Below, one piece after another: positions 28,637 through 37,291 of a stretch of DNA of 47,097 nt. Position 1 is the first letter of the stretch. Each line of letters starts with the position of its first letter. The stretch covers positions 1-47,097 of the forward strand of contig CALUNU010000016.1 in NCBI GenBank assembly GCA_944322095.1, given 5' to 3'. Position numbers and translations under genes: made by a program. The DNA comes from an uncultured Alloprevotella sp. GTDB lineage: Bacteria > Bacteroidota > Bacteroidia > Bacteroidales > Bacteroidaceae. Below the pieces are notes generated by a model. The model was not told where the DNA came from. It did no database searches and was given only the letters and a program-made list of their open reading frames with translations.

Positions 28637-31510
28637 TCATTCGTTGCCCACGACGAGCACCTTGCAGCTGTGGTTGCCCGTGCAGACGATGTAGGTGCCG
28701 CCGGCGTCGGCGGTGCAGGTGATGCTTCCGTTGCGGGCGGGGCCGCTGTACACCTCCGTGCCGTTGCTGCGGTATATCTTGCAGACGGTGCCGTCGGCGA
28801 TGCCGCTTATCACTATGTGGCGGCCTTTGACGCTTACCTGGGGCATGGTCTGCATGTCATCGATGCCCACCGTGTTGGAAACGGTCACCTCGCACGTTGC
28901 CGTCACGCCCGAGCCGTCGGTGGCTGCTGCCGTGACGAGGGCCGTGCCGTTGCTGTATGCCAGGATGATGCCGTTCTGCACGTCGGCCACCTCGGGCGCC
29001 GACGACGACCATGCCAGCGTGTTGTCCGAAGCGCTTTCGGGCAGCACCGTAGCAGTGAGCACCTTGAAGTCGCCCGGCCGCATCTCCATCTGTGTTTCGC
29101 TGAGCTCGATGGAGCCCACGGGCGTCGTCACCGTGACGCGGCAGACGGCCTGGATGTTCGACCCGTCGGTCGACGTAGCCACGACCGTTGCGCTGCCGTT
29201 GCCCCGTGCCGTGACGGTGCCGTCCTCGACGGTGGCCACGGCCTCGTCGGTCGACGTCCACGCTAGCTTCCGGTTGGTGGCGTCCGTGGGGTTGACGGTG
29301 GCTGTGAGCGTCCTTGTTTCGCCTGCGAAGAGGGTCATTTCGTCTTTGTTCAGGCCGATGGAGCTGACGTACCTGATGACGGTCACGCGGCAGGTGGCTG
29401 TCAGGTTGCTCCCGTCGGTCGTGGTGGCCGTGATGTCGGCCGTGCCCGTCTTGAAGCCCTCGACGCGGCCGTTCCCGTCGACGTAGGCCACGGCCGGGTC
29501 GGACGATTTCCACGTGAGCCGCGGCGAGGCCCCTTCCGGCTGCACGTTGGGCACCAGCGTGAACGTTTCGCCGACGTTGATGGTCTTTTCTTCTACATCG
29601 AACGTCAGGCTTTCGGCTTGGGCGCCCACCGTAACATGGCAGACGGCTTGGATGTTCGACCCGTCGGTCGACGTTGCGATGATCGATGCGCTACCCTTGC
29701 TTCGTGCCGTGACGATGCCATCCTCAACGGTGGCTACGGCTTCGTCGGTCGACGTCCACGCCAGCGTGCGGTTGGTGGCATCCATCGGAATAACGGTGGC
29801 TATGAGTTTTTTTGTTTCTCCTGCGAAGAGGGTCATTTCATCTTCGTTCAGTTCGATGGAGCTGACGTACTTGATGACTGTTACGTGGCAGGTGGCGGTC
29901 AGGTTGCTTCCGTCGGTCGTGGTAGCCGTGATGTCTGCCGTTCCCGATGTGATACCCTCGACGTGGCCGTTCTCGTCGACGTGAGCCACAGCCGGGTCTG
30001 ACGATTCCCATGTGAGCCGTGGCGAGGCCTCTTCAGGTTGTACGTTGGGCGTCAGCGTGAACGTTTCACCGACGCTGATGCTCTTTTCTTCGACATCGAA
30101 CGTCAGGCTTTCGGCACGGGCGTTCACAGTGACATTGCAAGCGGCCGTCAGGTTTGAGCCGTCGCGGGTCGTGGCCGTCATCTGTGCGTGTCCTGTGCCG
30201 ACGGCCGTCATCTCGCCCGTCTGGCTGACCTTTACCACCTCTTCGTCGCTCGAAGCCCAGCTCACCGATTTGTCCGTGGCGTCGCCCGGTTTGACAGTGG
30301 CCGTGAGTGTGGCTTTTTCACCCGCATAGAGCGTCAGTTCATCGTGATTGAGTGCGATGGAGGTGGCATATTTGATAACGGTTACGCGGCAGGTGGCGGT
30401 CAGGTTGCTCCCATCGGTTGTGGTGGCCGTGATGTTAGCTGTGCCCGTCTTGAAGCCCTCGACGCGGCCGTTCGCGTCGACGTAGGCCACGGCCGGGTCG
30501 GACGATTTCCATGTGAGCTGCGGCGATGCTCCCTCGGGCTTCACGTTGGGCACGATCATGAACGTTTCGCCGATGCCGATGGTTTTTTCCCCGACGTCGA
30601 ACGTCAGGCTTTCGGCCCGGGCGTTCACCGTGACGTTGCAGGCGGCTGTGAGCTTCGAGCCGTCGCGGGTCGTGGCCGTCACCTGTGCGCGCCCCGTTCC
30701 GACGGCTGTCACCTCGCCTTTCTGGCTGACCTTTACCACCTTTTCGTTGTTCGAAGCCCAGCTTACCGATTTGTCTGTGGCGTTGCTCGGCTTGATGGTG
30801 GCCGTGAGCGTGGCTTTGTCGCCTGCATATAGCGTCAATACGTTGTGGTTAAGCGCGATGGAGGTGGCGCGTATGGGGTTTACCTTCACTTGGCAGGTGG
30901 CCGTCGTCTCAAAGTTGGTCTTTGCGGTGATGGTAGCCGATCCTATGCCGACGGCAAACACGTTTCCCTCGAAGTCTACCTCGGCCACCTTCGGGTTGCT
31001 CGACGTAAAGGAGACAGTGGCGGCCGGCTGACTGGTGGCGGGGGAGAACTTGTATTGCAGAGCCCTGCTCTCGCCGAGGTTCAGCTCCATCTGCTCGGGA
31101 TAGAGTGAGACGCCCACGGTGTTGCATTCGATGTAGAAATAATCTACTGTTTTCTTGAAGTCGGAAAATTCTTGTTTCCCGGCAGTCAAGCGATAGTAAT
31201 AATAGGAAGTGGTACACTTGATACGTTTGGTTCCAGTGAAGAATTTGTTAAGCGTAATCTCATTTATATTAGTCCACTCTCCGGTCATCATGCCAATGTA
31301 TTCGTCTGCGTCACCGACGAAATCCCATACGTAACCAATTGGCAGAACCTTGTCCCATCCGAAAGGAACTTGAATATCATTCGTTCTCAAATTTGTTTTT
31401 TCGCCAACCCAGAGCGAAAAATGCTTTTGATTGGCAGCTGTGGCCGAAGCGAATGAGAGAAATGCGAGGAGTGCTGCAATGAGCGTCCGAAGATGTTGTT
31501 TTGCGTTCAT
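28637..31510 (-). CDS. Secreted protein with nine bacterial Ig-like (BIg2) repeats
   Basis: Secreted or surface protein, 957 aa from MNAKQHLRTL with a signal peptide ending near FASATAA. A unique domain of about 110 residues comes first, then nine BIg2-type repeats of about 80-85 residues. Repeats 2-8 alternate between a type beginning SIALNHDELTLYAGE and a type beginning ESLTFDVEEKTI. The C-terminal 80 residues (from VGID to KVLVVGNE) look like a sorting or beta-sandwich tail with GTVCKIYRSNGTEVYSG, reminiscent of type IX secretion C-terminal domains, but this is uncertain. The longer start at 31534 overlaps the promoter. Paralogous to the 624-aa gene to the right. Confidence 0.82.
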   Translation of the reverse strand: MNAKQHLRTLIAALLAFLSFASATAANQKHFSLWVGEKTNLRTNDIQVPFGWDKVLPIGYVWDFVGDADEYIGMMTGEWTNINEITLNKFFTGTKRIKCTTSYYYYRLTAGKQEFSDFKKTVDYFYIECNTVGVSLYPEQMELNLGESRALQYKFSPATSQPAATVSFTSSNPKVAEVDFEGNVFAVGIGSATITAKTNFETTATCQVKVNPIRATSIALNHNVLTLYAGDKATLTATIKPSNATDKSVSWASNNEKVVKVSQKGEVTAVGTGRAQVTATTRDGSKLTAACNVTVNARAESLTFDVGEKTIGIGETFMIVPNVKPEGASPQLTWKSSDPAVAYVDANGRVEGFKTGTANITATTTDGSNLTATCRVTVIKYATSIALNHDELTLYAGEKATLTATVKPGDATDKSVSWASSDEEVVKVSQTGEMTAVGTGHAQMTATTRDGSNLTAACNVTVNARAESLTFDVEEKSISVGETFTLTPNVQPEEASPRLTWESSDPAVAHVDENGHVEGITSGTADITATTTDGSNLTATCHVTVIKYVSSIELNEDEMTLFAGETKKLIATVIPMDATNRTLAWTSTDEAVATVEDGIVTARSKGSASIIATSTDGSNIQAVCHVTVGAQAESLTFDVEEKTINVGETFTLVPNVQPEGASPRLTWKSSDPAVAYVDGNGRVEGFKTGTADITATTTDGSNLTATCRVTVIRYVSSIGLNKDEMTLFAGETRTLTATVNPTDATNRKLAWTSTDEAVATVEDGTVTARGNGSATVVATSTDGSNIQAVCRVTVTTPVGSIELSETQMEMRPGDFKVLTATVLPESASDNTLAWSSSAPEVADVQNGIILAYSNGTALVTAAATDGSGVTATCEVTVSNTVGIDDMQTMPQVSVKGRHIVISGIADGTVCKIYRSNGTEVYSGPARNGSITCTADAGGTYIVCTGNHSCKVLVVGNE

Positions 31511-31531
31511 GGTGCCAATATGTTTGTTTCG

Positions 31532-31539
31532 CAAAAGTA
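31532..31539 (-). promoter_or_regulatory. -7 element for BIg2 gene A
   Basis: Minus strand reads TACTTTTG, a full match to TAnnTTTG, 22 bp before the ATG at 31510. Confidence 0.65.
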
Positions 31540-31997
31540 GCTCATTCGAATGGCTTTTTGTTCTTGTTTCTTACAATTCGTAATTCATTTTTTGTCTTTG
31601 ATAGAATCATTCAGCAAGAGTTTTGTAAAAAAGCAGAGAATGTGACATCATGAGCAGGCTGTTCATTTATAAATGACCTGTATGTTGTGAGTTAGACGGC
31701 CTTCCCATCTAATGTTTGACTCTGTGAAATGAGTTCCTGAGCGGTAGCAGAGCTTCGGTATGCTTTGTTGTCACGTTAATAGGTAACTGTGTATGTTGCA
31801 TTGTTGCCACCCCGCAGACCTCGCGGGTGTTCGTCCCCTTTGGGGCCGGCATTGTGGGGTGCGTGCGTACCGCGGGTGCGCTACGCTTACCCGCGGTTAT
31901 AGAGTAGTGCGGCCTCCTTGGGGCCGTCAGTCCCGCGGTTTACCCACCGCCACTATGCGAAGGTACCACACACCTTGCCCGCATGGATTTTGCCAGC

Positions 31998-32111
31998 GTA
32001 GAGACGCGATTCATCGCGTCTCTCACGTCCCGGATGGCCCGTGGTTGGGGGAAGAATGCGGTGGCGGGGCTTTGCCCCGAGCGGGTGAGACGCGATGAAT
32101 CGCGTCTCTAC
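31998..32111. repeat. Paired palindromic element (GAGACGCGAT), perfect 25-bp terminal repeats
   Basis: The 25 bp at 31998-32022 are the exact reverse complement of 32087-32111, and each half is itself a palindrome (GAGACGCGAT-TC-ATCGCGTCTC). The 64-bp interior ends with GGGGCTTTGCCCCGAGCGGG. The right half plus this interior segment recurs at 34365-34412. It resembles a small non-autonomous REP or MITE-like element; there is no internal gene. Confidence 0.8.
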
Positions 32112-32212
32112 GTGGCGGACTCTCCCTGCGGCGGGGGATTGCCTGCGTATGAGATGATTTGCATGCGTCTTTTGCATGCTTGCGGCCCTTCTTCGGTTGA
32201 AATATTTAAAAT

Positions 32213-32296
32213 ATACCCGTACAAAACCGCAGGATTTGCAGAAATGATAGGGTATATTTTACACTTTCTGCGCGATCTGCGGTTTTGTGCGGGTAT
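32213..32296 (-). terminator. Long imperfect inverted repeat past BIg2 gene B
   Basis: ATACCCGTACAAAACCGCAG pairs with CTGCGGTTTTGTGCGGGTAT (19 of 20), and the stem extends with TTGCAGAAATG against CACTTTCTGCG. In the minus-strand direction it is followed by ATTTTAAATATTT, which suits termination. The counterpart past gene A is at 28511-28590. Confidence 0.68.
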
Positions 32297-32340
32297 GTTT
32301 TACATTTTCTCCGCGGCTCTGGCGCCGTGGAGGCGGGGTG

Positions 32341-34215
32341 TTACTTGTTGCCCCCGACGAGCACCTTGCAGCTGCGGTTGCCTGTGGCGACGATGTAGAC
32401 GCCGTCGGCTTTGGCGGTGTAGGTGAGGCGTCCGTCGCGGGCGGTGCCGCTGTAAACCTCGGTGCCGTTGCTGCGGTATATCTTGCAGACGGTGCCGGCT
32501 GCGATGCCTTGTATCGTGATGTGGCGTCCGTTTACAGCAACTTGGGGCGCGGCCTGCACGCCATCGATGCCCACCGTGTTGCTCACGGTCACTTTGCACG
32601 TCGCCGTCGTGCCCGAGCCGTCGGTGGCGGCGGCTGTGACGAGGGCCGTGCCGTTGCTGTATGCCAGCACGATGCCGTTCTGCACGTCGGCCACGGCGGG
32701 CGCCGACGACGTCCATGTCAGCGTCTTGTCCGAGGCGCTTTCGGGCAGTACCGTCGCGGTGAGCACCTTGAAGTCGCCCGGGCGCATTTCGATCTGCGTT
32801 TCGCTGAGCGCGATGGAGCTCACGGGCGTTGTCACCGTGACGTGGCAGATGGCCTCGATGCTCGACCCGTCGGTCGACGTTGCGACGATCAAGGCGCTGC
32901 CGTTGCCCCGTGCCGTGACGGTGCCGTCCTCGACGGTGGCCACGGCCTCGTCGGTCGACGTCCACGCCAGCTTCCGGTTGGTGGCGTCGGTGGGGTTGAC
33001 GGTGGCTGTGAGCTTTATCGTTTCGCCTGCGAAGAGGCTTATTTCGCTTTCGCTCAGGCTGATGGAGCTGACGTACTTGATGATGGTCACGCGGCAGGTG
33101 GCGGTCAGGTTGCTCCCGTCGGTCGTGGTGGCCGTGACGTCGGCCGTGCCCGTCTTGAAGCCCTCGACGCGGCCGTTCGCGTCGACGTAGGCCACGGCCG
33201 GGTCGGACGATTTCCACGTGAGCCGCGGCGAGGCCCCCTCGGGCTTCACGACGGGCACGAGCATAAACGTTTCGCCGATGTCGATGGTCTTTTTCCCGAC
33301 GTCGAACGTCAGGCTTTCGGCCCGGGCGCTCACCGTGACGTTGCAGGCGGCAGTGAGCTTCGAGCCGTCCTTTGTTGTGGCCGTCACTTGTGCGCGTCCC
33401 GTACCGACGGCCGTCACTTCACCCTTTTGGCTGACCTTCGCCACCTTATCGTCGCTCGATGCCCAGCTCACCGATTTTTCTGTGGCGTTGCCCGGCATGA
33501 CGGTGGCCGTCAGTGTGGCCTTTTCGCCCGCATAGAGCGTCAGTGCGTCGTGGTTGAGCGCGATGGAGGTGGCGTGTATGGGACTAACCTTCACCTGGCA
33601 GGTGGCCGTCGTTGCAAAGTTGGTCTTTGCGGTGATGGTGGCCGAGCCTGTGCTCACGGCATACACGTTTCCAGCGAAGTCCACCTCGGCCACCTTCGGG
33701 TTGCTCGACGTAAAGGAGACGGTGGCGGTCGGCTGACTGGTGGAGGGGGAGAACTTGTATTGCAGCGCCCTGCTCTCGCCGATGGTGAGCTCCATATTTT
33801 CGGGATAGAGCGTGACGTCCACGGTGTTGCATTCGATGTAGAAATACTGGTCCTGTGTCTTCATGTCGGAATAGTCCACCTGCCCGGCGCGCACTCGCGT
33901 AAAGTAATAAGAAACCTTGCATTTCACGCGTTTCGTACCGGTGAAAAATTTTTTTAGCGTGACGTCGTTGGAGGCAGGCCATTGCCCGGTTGTCATGCTC
34001 AGGTATTCGTCGGCGTCGCCAACGTAGCTCCAAAGTTTTCCGGTGACCAAAACGTTGTCCCACCCGAAGGGAACATCTATGTCACGCGATGTCAGTGTGA
34101 CGCTTTCGCCCACCCACAGCGAAAAGTGGGTTTCTTCCGCAGCCTTGGCGGGCAGGACGGAGAAAGCGATGAGCAGGCAGACGATGAAAGTCCGCAGGAA
34201 TTGCTTTGTGTTCAT
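32341..34215 (-). CDS. Secreted protein with five bacterial Ig-like (BIg2) repeats
   Basis: Paralogue of the 957-aa protein, 624 aa from MNTKQFLRTF with a signal peptide ending near LPAKAA. The N-terminal unique domain is shared (HFSLWVGESVTLTSRDIDVP), then five BIg2 repeats match repeats 1-3 and the last two of the longer protein; the four additional middle repeats are absent. The C-terminal tail is also shared and ends KVLVGGNK. The longer start at 34239 overlaps the promoter. No ligand or partner can be inferred; BIg2 domains occur in adhesins and surface proteins. Confidence 0.82.
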   Translation of the reverse strand: MNTKQFLRTFIVCLLIAFSVLPAKAAEETHFSLWVGESVTLTSRDIDVPFGWDNVLVTGKLWSYVGDADEYLSMTTGQWPASNDVTLKKFFTGTKRVKCKVSYYFTRVRAGQVDYSDMKTQDQYFYIECNTVDVTLYPENMELTIGESRALQYKFSPSTSQPTATVSFTSSNPKVAEVDFAGNVYAVSTGSATITAKTNFATTATCQVKVSPIHATSIALNHDALTLYAGEKATLTATVMPGNATEKSVSWASSDDKVAKVSQKGEVTAVGTGRAQVTATTKDGSKLTAACNVTVSARAESLTFDVGKKTIDIGETFMLVPVVKPEGASPRLTWKSSDPAVAYVDANGRVEGFKTGTADVTATTTDGSNLTATCRVTIIKYVSSISLSESEISLFAGETIKLTATVNPTDATNRKLAWTSTDEAVATVEDGTVTARGNGSALIVATSTDGSSIEAICHVTVTTPVSSIALSETQIEMRPGDFKVLTATVLPESASDKTLTWTSSAPAVADVQNGIVLAYSNGTALVTAAATDGSGTTATCKVTVSNTVGIDGVQAAPQVAVNGRHITIQGIAAGTVCKIYRSNGTEVYSGTARDGRLTYTAKADGVYIVATGNRSCKVLVGGNK

Positions 34216-34236
34216 AGCGAAAGGATGTTTACCCTG

Positions 34237-34244
34237 CAAAAATA
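34237..34244 (-). promoter_or_regulatory. -7 element for BIg2 gene B
   Basis: Minus strand reads TATTTTTG, a full match to TAnnTTTG, 21 bp before the ATG at 34215. Confidence 0.65.
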
Positions 34245-34364
34245 GCGTATTCGTGCCTAATGTGGCCGTTTCGTCCCGCCGTATTTTTTGTTTTATCGGA
34301 CTTCAATGCACTTTCTCTTCCATCTCAGCGTTCGGCGCCTCGCGCCGCTCGGGCATAAGCTGTT

Positions 34365-34412
34365 GCGGGGCTTTGCCCCGAGCGGGTGAGACGCGATGAA
34401 TCGCGTCTCTAC
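34365..34412. repeat. Single copy of the GAGACGCGAT palindromic element
   Basis: GCGGGGCTTTGCCCCGAGCG, then GGTGAGACGCGATGAATCGC and GTCTCTAC, match the right half of the paired element at 32064-32111 exactly by eye, including ACGTGG beyond it. The preceding TCTCAGCGTTCGGCGC is shared with 28357-28372. Confidence 0.78.
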
Positions 34413-34656
34413 GTGGGCGTTTTCCCTTGCGGCGGTAGCAGCATGTGATGCGGCGGAAGCCTTGTCCGGCGGGCGTTTTTTAACACGGAGAATGCGATAT
34501 TTTCGCGCGACTGCTCCGTCGTGCGCAAATACGCGAAAATTAGAAGGGCTTGATATTGAGGCGATAACGCGGCTGCTACCTTGCAAAAGCTCCCGGAAAC
34601 GATGGTTTTTGCCACTATTTGGCGAAAATCGGTGCGATTTTTCCTCTCGAAAGTGC

Positions 34657-34724
34657 CCATGGAACGCCATTTCCATCCCATGGAGCGCCATTTCCATGGG
34701 ATGTTGTCGCCGATCGGTCCCATG
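34657..34724. repeat. CCATGG array, partial 21-bp period
   Basis: CCATGG occurs at 34657, 34678, 34694 and 34719; the first two are exactly 21 bp apart and the unit reads CCATGGAACGCCATTTCCATC. Related to the array at 7576-7644. Confidence 0.72.
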
Positions 34725-34865
34725 GATTGCCGCGCGGAGGCCTCGCACGGCTCTTTTCGTGGCTAAAAGGCGGACGGGCACGGGTGTCCGCTTTAACGGT
34801 TTGCCAAATAGCGCACACGGCTTCGCGGCCGTGGAAGGCGGGGTGGGGTGGTGTGAGCGAGGAGC

Positions 34866-34910
34866 CAAAAAAGAGTCGGGAGCGCGGCCCCGAAGGACTG
34901 CGTTCCCGAC
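34866..34910 (-). terminator. Intrinsic terminator after the beta-helix lipoprotein gene
   Basis: On the minus strand GTCGGGAACGC pairs with GCGCTCCCGAC and is followed by TCTTTTTT. It lies 63 nt past the stop codon. Confidence 0.78.
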
Positions 34911-34972
34911 GTCGGAAAGAAAGAAGAATTTATCGTGCGAACGAGCCCTCCGGCCCGCTGCGGGGTTCGGGC

Positions 34973-37219
34973 TCAGAACTTCGTCCAGCCGGCCGTCCAG
35001 CTGCATGCAGCCTGGATGCTTTCGGGGGTAAAGTTGAGCTCGGTGTTCACGCTGTTGCCCTCGTCGGCCAGGAAGGCGTCGTTGGTGTAGATGCCGTTCT
35101 CGCTGTCGACGTTGTTGCTGATGGTGGTGTTGCTGATGTGGGCGCCGTCGGTGCCGTCGAGCAGGGCCTGCTCGGTGTAGGTGCTCTCCACGACGAGGGC
35201 CTTGCCCTTACCGCATATCTGCGCGTTGTCCATGCGCACGCGGGTGCCGCGGCGCAGGCGTACGCCCTCCGAGTCGCTGCCGTTGCCCACGAGGATGAGG
35301 TTCGTCAGCTCGGGGTTGGCGATGGGCGAAGCCTGATTGTTGTTTTCGTTGTTGTCGGCTTCGATGAGGCAGTCGCAGGCGTAGCCCAGCGTGGCGGGAG
35401 CCTCCTGATAGGCCACGAGGTTGGTGCCGCGTCCGTTCCAGCCCTCGGTCCAGTCGAACGAGTCGTCGCTGCAGCTCACCACAACCATGTTGCTCACGTT
35501 GACAGAGCCGCCGAAGAATTCAAAACCGTCGTCGGAACCCTTGTAAGCCTCGCAGTGGTCCACGGTGGTGCCGTTGCCCACGCCGTAGAAGGAGATGCCG
35601 TTGGCCTCGTGCTCCTCGTCGAAGGCGTAGCCCGTGTATTCGAGGCGGATGTAGCGCAGCGTGCCCGAGTTGTCGGCGTCGTTGTTGCCGCCGTAGGTGG
35701 CGTTGCCAATTTCGGAGCTGCCCGTGCCGCCCTCGGCGTTGGTGTGGGCGTAGCCGCAGATGTGGATGCCGCCCCAGGCACCGGCCTCTTCCAGTTCGCT
35801 GGTCATGACGATGGGGTTCTCAGCCGTTCCCTGTGCGTCGATTTTGGCGCCCTGCTTCACGAGGATGTAGTCCACGAGGTCGTCGTTGACGGCCACCACG
35901 CGCACGCCCGGCTGGATGGTGAGCGTTGCGCCGGCCTCAACCGTCACAGCGCCGTTGAGGCGGTAGGTCTTGCCCTCGACGAGCGTCATGTTTTCCGTCA
36001 CGGTGCCCGAAATTTCCTCGGGAGCCTCGGTGCTCGTCGTTCCCCACGAGCGCGTCCAGCCTGCCATCCAGGAGCACTCGGCCAGCACGTCGTCGTAGGT
36101 GGGATAGCTGATGTTCTGATACGTCTTGTTGCCGTCGGCCTGGAACTCGGTGGACGTGTAGATGCCGTTCTCGCTCGATATGTTGCCGCTCAGCTGCGTG
36201 TTGCTGATGTGGGCGCCGTCGGTGCCGTTGAGCAGAGCCTGCTCGGTGTAGGTGCTCTCAACGACGAGGGGCAGACCCTTGCCGCATATCTTGGCGTTGT
36301 CCATGCGCACGTAGGTGCCGCGGCGCAGGCGCACGCCTTCGGTGTCGCTGCCGCTACCCACAAGGATGAGGTTCGACAGTTCGGGGTTGGCGATGGGCGT
36401 AGCCTGGTTGTTGTTTTCGTTGTTGTCGGCCTCGATGAGGCAGTCGCAGGCGTAGCCCAGCACGTCCTCGCTCTCCTGTACGGCCACGAGGTTGGTGCCG
36501 CGTCCGTTCCAGCCCTCGGTCCAGTCGAACGAGTCGTCGCTGCAATCGGTTACAACCATGTTGCTCACGTTGACGGAGCCGCCGAAAAACTCGAAGCCGT
36601 CGTCCGAGCCCTTGTAGGCCTGGCAGTGGTCCACGGTGGTGCCGTTGCCCACGCCGTAGAAGGAGATGCCGTTGGCCTCGTGCTCCTCGTCGAAGGCAAA
36701 GCCCGTATATTCCAGACGGATGTAGCGCAGCGTACCCGAGTTGTCGGCGTCGTCGTTGCCGCCGTAGGTGGCGTTGCCAATTTCGGAGCTGCCCGTGCCG
36801 CCCTCGGCGTTGGTGTGGGCGTAGCCGCAGATGTGGATGCCGCCCCAGGCACCGGCCTCTTCCAGTTCGCTGGTCATGACGATGGGGTTCTCAGCCGTTC
36901 CCTGTGCGTCGATTTTGGCGCCCTGCTTCACGAGGATGTAGTCCACGAGGTCGTCGTCCACGGCCACGATGCGCACGCCCGGCTCGATGGTGAGCGTAAC
37001 GCCCTCCTCAACGGTGAGGGCACCGCTCAGGCTGTAGGTCGAGCCCTGGGTGAGGGTGAGGTTCTCCGTCAGCGTGCCGCCGAGCGTCTCGGTTGGGGGC
37101 GGAGTGGGCGTCGTCACGTCGTCATCGTCGGAGCAGGCGGTGAAGCCGGCCGTGCCGGCGGCACACATACCGAAGGCCAGAGCCATCGGCCAGAACTTTC
37201 TGTTCAGAGGTTTCATCAT
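34973..37219 (-). CDS. Surface lipoprotein with two near-identical beta-helix-like halves
   Basis: Lipoprotein of 748 aa; signal peptide with lipobox GFTAC (Cys29) followed by SDDDD, a typical Bacteroidetes surface-export signal. Two tandem units of about 350 residues follow. Each begins GTLTENLTLTQGSTYSLSG or its equivalent, has a VEEGVTLTIEPGVRIVAV segment, then GAWGGIHICGYAHT, SSEIGNATYGGN, DDGFEFFGGSVNVSNMVV and SFDWTEGWNGRGTNLVA, and ends CSWTAGWTKF or CSWMAGWTRS. The repetitive Asn/Asp/Gly-rich pattern suggests a right-handed beta-helix. It lies 72 bp after a TonB-dependent receptor gene, so the pair probably forms a surface uptake or binding complex. Related proteins beside such receptors have no assigned ligand. 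Confidence 0.82.
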   Translation of the reverse strand: MMKPLNRKFWPMALAFGMCAAGTAGFTACSDDDDVTTPTPPPTETLGGTLTENLTLTQGSTYSLSGALTVEEGVTLTIEPGVRIVAVDDDLVDYILVKQGAKIDAQGTAENPIVMTSELEEAGAWGGIHICGYAHTNAEGGTGSSEIGNATYGGNDDADNSGTLRYIRLEYTGFAFDEEHEANGISFYGVGNGTTVDHCQAYKGSDDGFEFFGGSVNVSNMVVTDCSDDSFDWTEGWNGRGTNLVAVQESEDVLGYACDCLIEADNNENNNQATPIANPELSNLILVGSGSDTEGVRLRRGTYVRMDNAKICGKGLPLVVESTYTEQALLNGTDGAHISNTQLSGNISSENGIYTSTEFQADGNKTYQNISYPTYDDVLAECSWMAGWTRSWGTTSTEAPEEISGTVTENMTLVEGKTYRLNGAVTVEAGATLTIQPGVRVVAVNDDLVDYILVKQGAKIDAQGTAENPIVMTSELEEAGAWGGIHICGYAHTNAEGGTGSSEIGNATYGGNNDADNSGTLRYIRLEYTGYAFDEEHEANGISFYGVGNGTTVDHCEAYKGSDDGFEFFGGSVNVSNMVVVSCSDDSFDWTEGWNGRGTNLVAYQEAPATLGYACDCLIEADNNENNNQASPIANPELTNLILVGNGSDSEGVRLRRGTRVRMDNAQICGKGKALVVESTYTEQALLDGTDGAHISNTTISNNVDSENGIYTNDAFLADEGNSVNTELNFTPESIQAACSWTAGWTKF
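35684..35886. repeat. 203-bp direct repeat, copy in the second half of the lipoprotein gene
   Basis: Identical by eye, base for base, to 36755-36957, offset 1071 bp (357 codons). It encodes the stretch from LVDYILVKQGAKIDAQG to SSEIGNATYGGN. Confidence 0.85.
36755..36957. repeat. 203-bp direct repeat, copy in the first half of the lipoprotein gene
   Basis: Partner of 35684-35886. Further shorter identical tracts flank both copies, for example about 70 bp at 35558 and 36629, with diverged stretches between. Confidence 0.85.
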
Positions 37220-37291
37220 AATTGGGTAAAGTTAGGTTTGAATGATATGAATTGTTGATGTTCGCGTTGTTCTCTTGGTTGTCGGCCCGTC

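Larger units (their letters stand above)
31511..32340. other. Intergenic region with several palindromic repeats
   Basis: About 830 bp without a supported gene. Left to right: promoter of gene A; an AT-rich stretch to 31790 with a TCATTTATAAATGA palindrome at 31663; a run of GC-rich hairpin fragments at 31810-31960, including CCGCGGGT paired with ACCCGCGG and repeated CCTTTGGGGCCG or CCTTGGGGCCG; the paired GAGACGCGAT elements at 31998-32111; and the inverted repeat at 32213-32296. Confidence 0.6.
34216..34972. other. Long intergenic region with repeats, no supported gene
   Basis: About 760 bp. It contains the promoter of BIg2 gene B, a single-sided copy of the palindromic element (34323-34412), the CCATGG array (34657-34724), and the terminator of the beta-helix lipoprotein gene. 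Open frames on both strands overlap one another and show no family pattern. The segment CCCCGAAG followed by GAAAGAAAGAAGAA (34890-34928) also resembles 7511-7535, again close to a CCATGG array. Confidence 0.6.

Noticed and set aside
34293..35031. Open frames of over 200 codons on both strands between the BIg2 and lipoprotein genes
   Set aside because: They cross the palindromic element, the CCATGG array and a terminator, and have no recognisable domain or signal.
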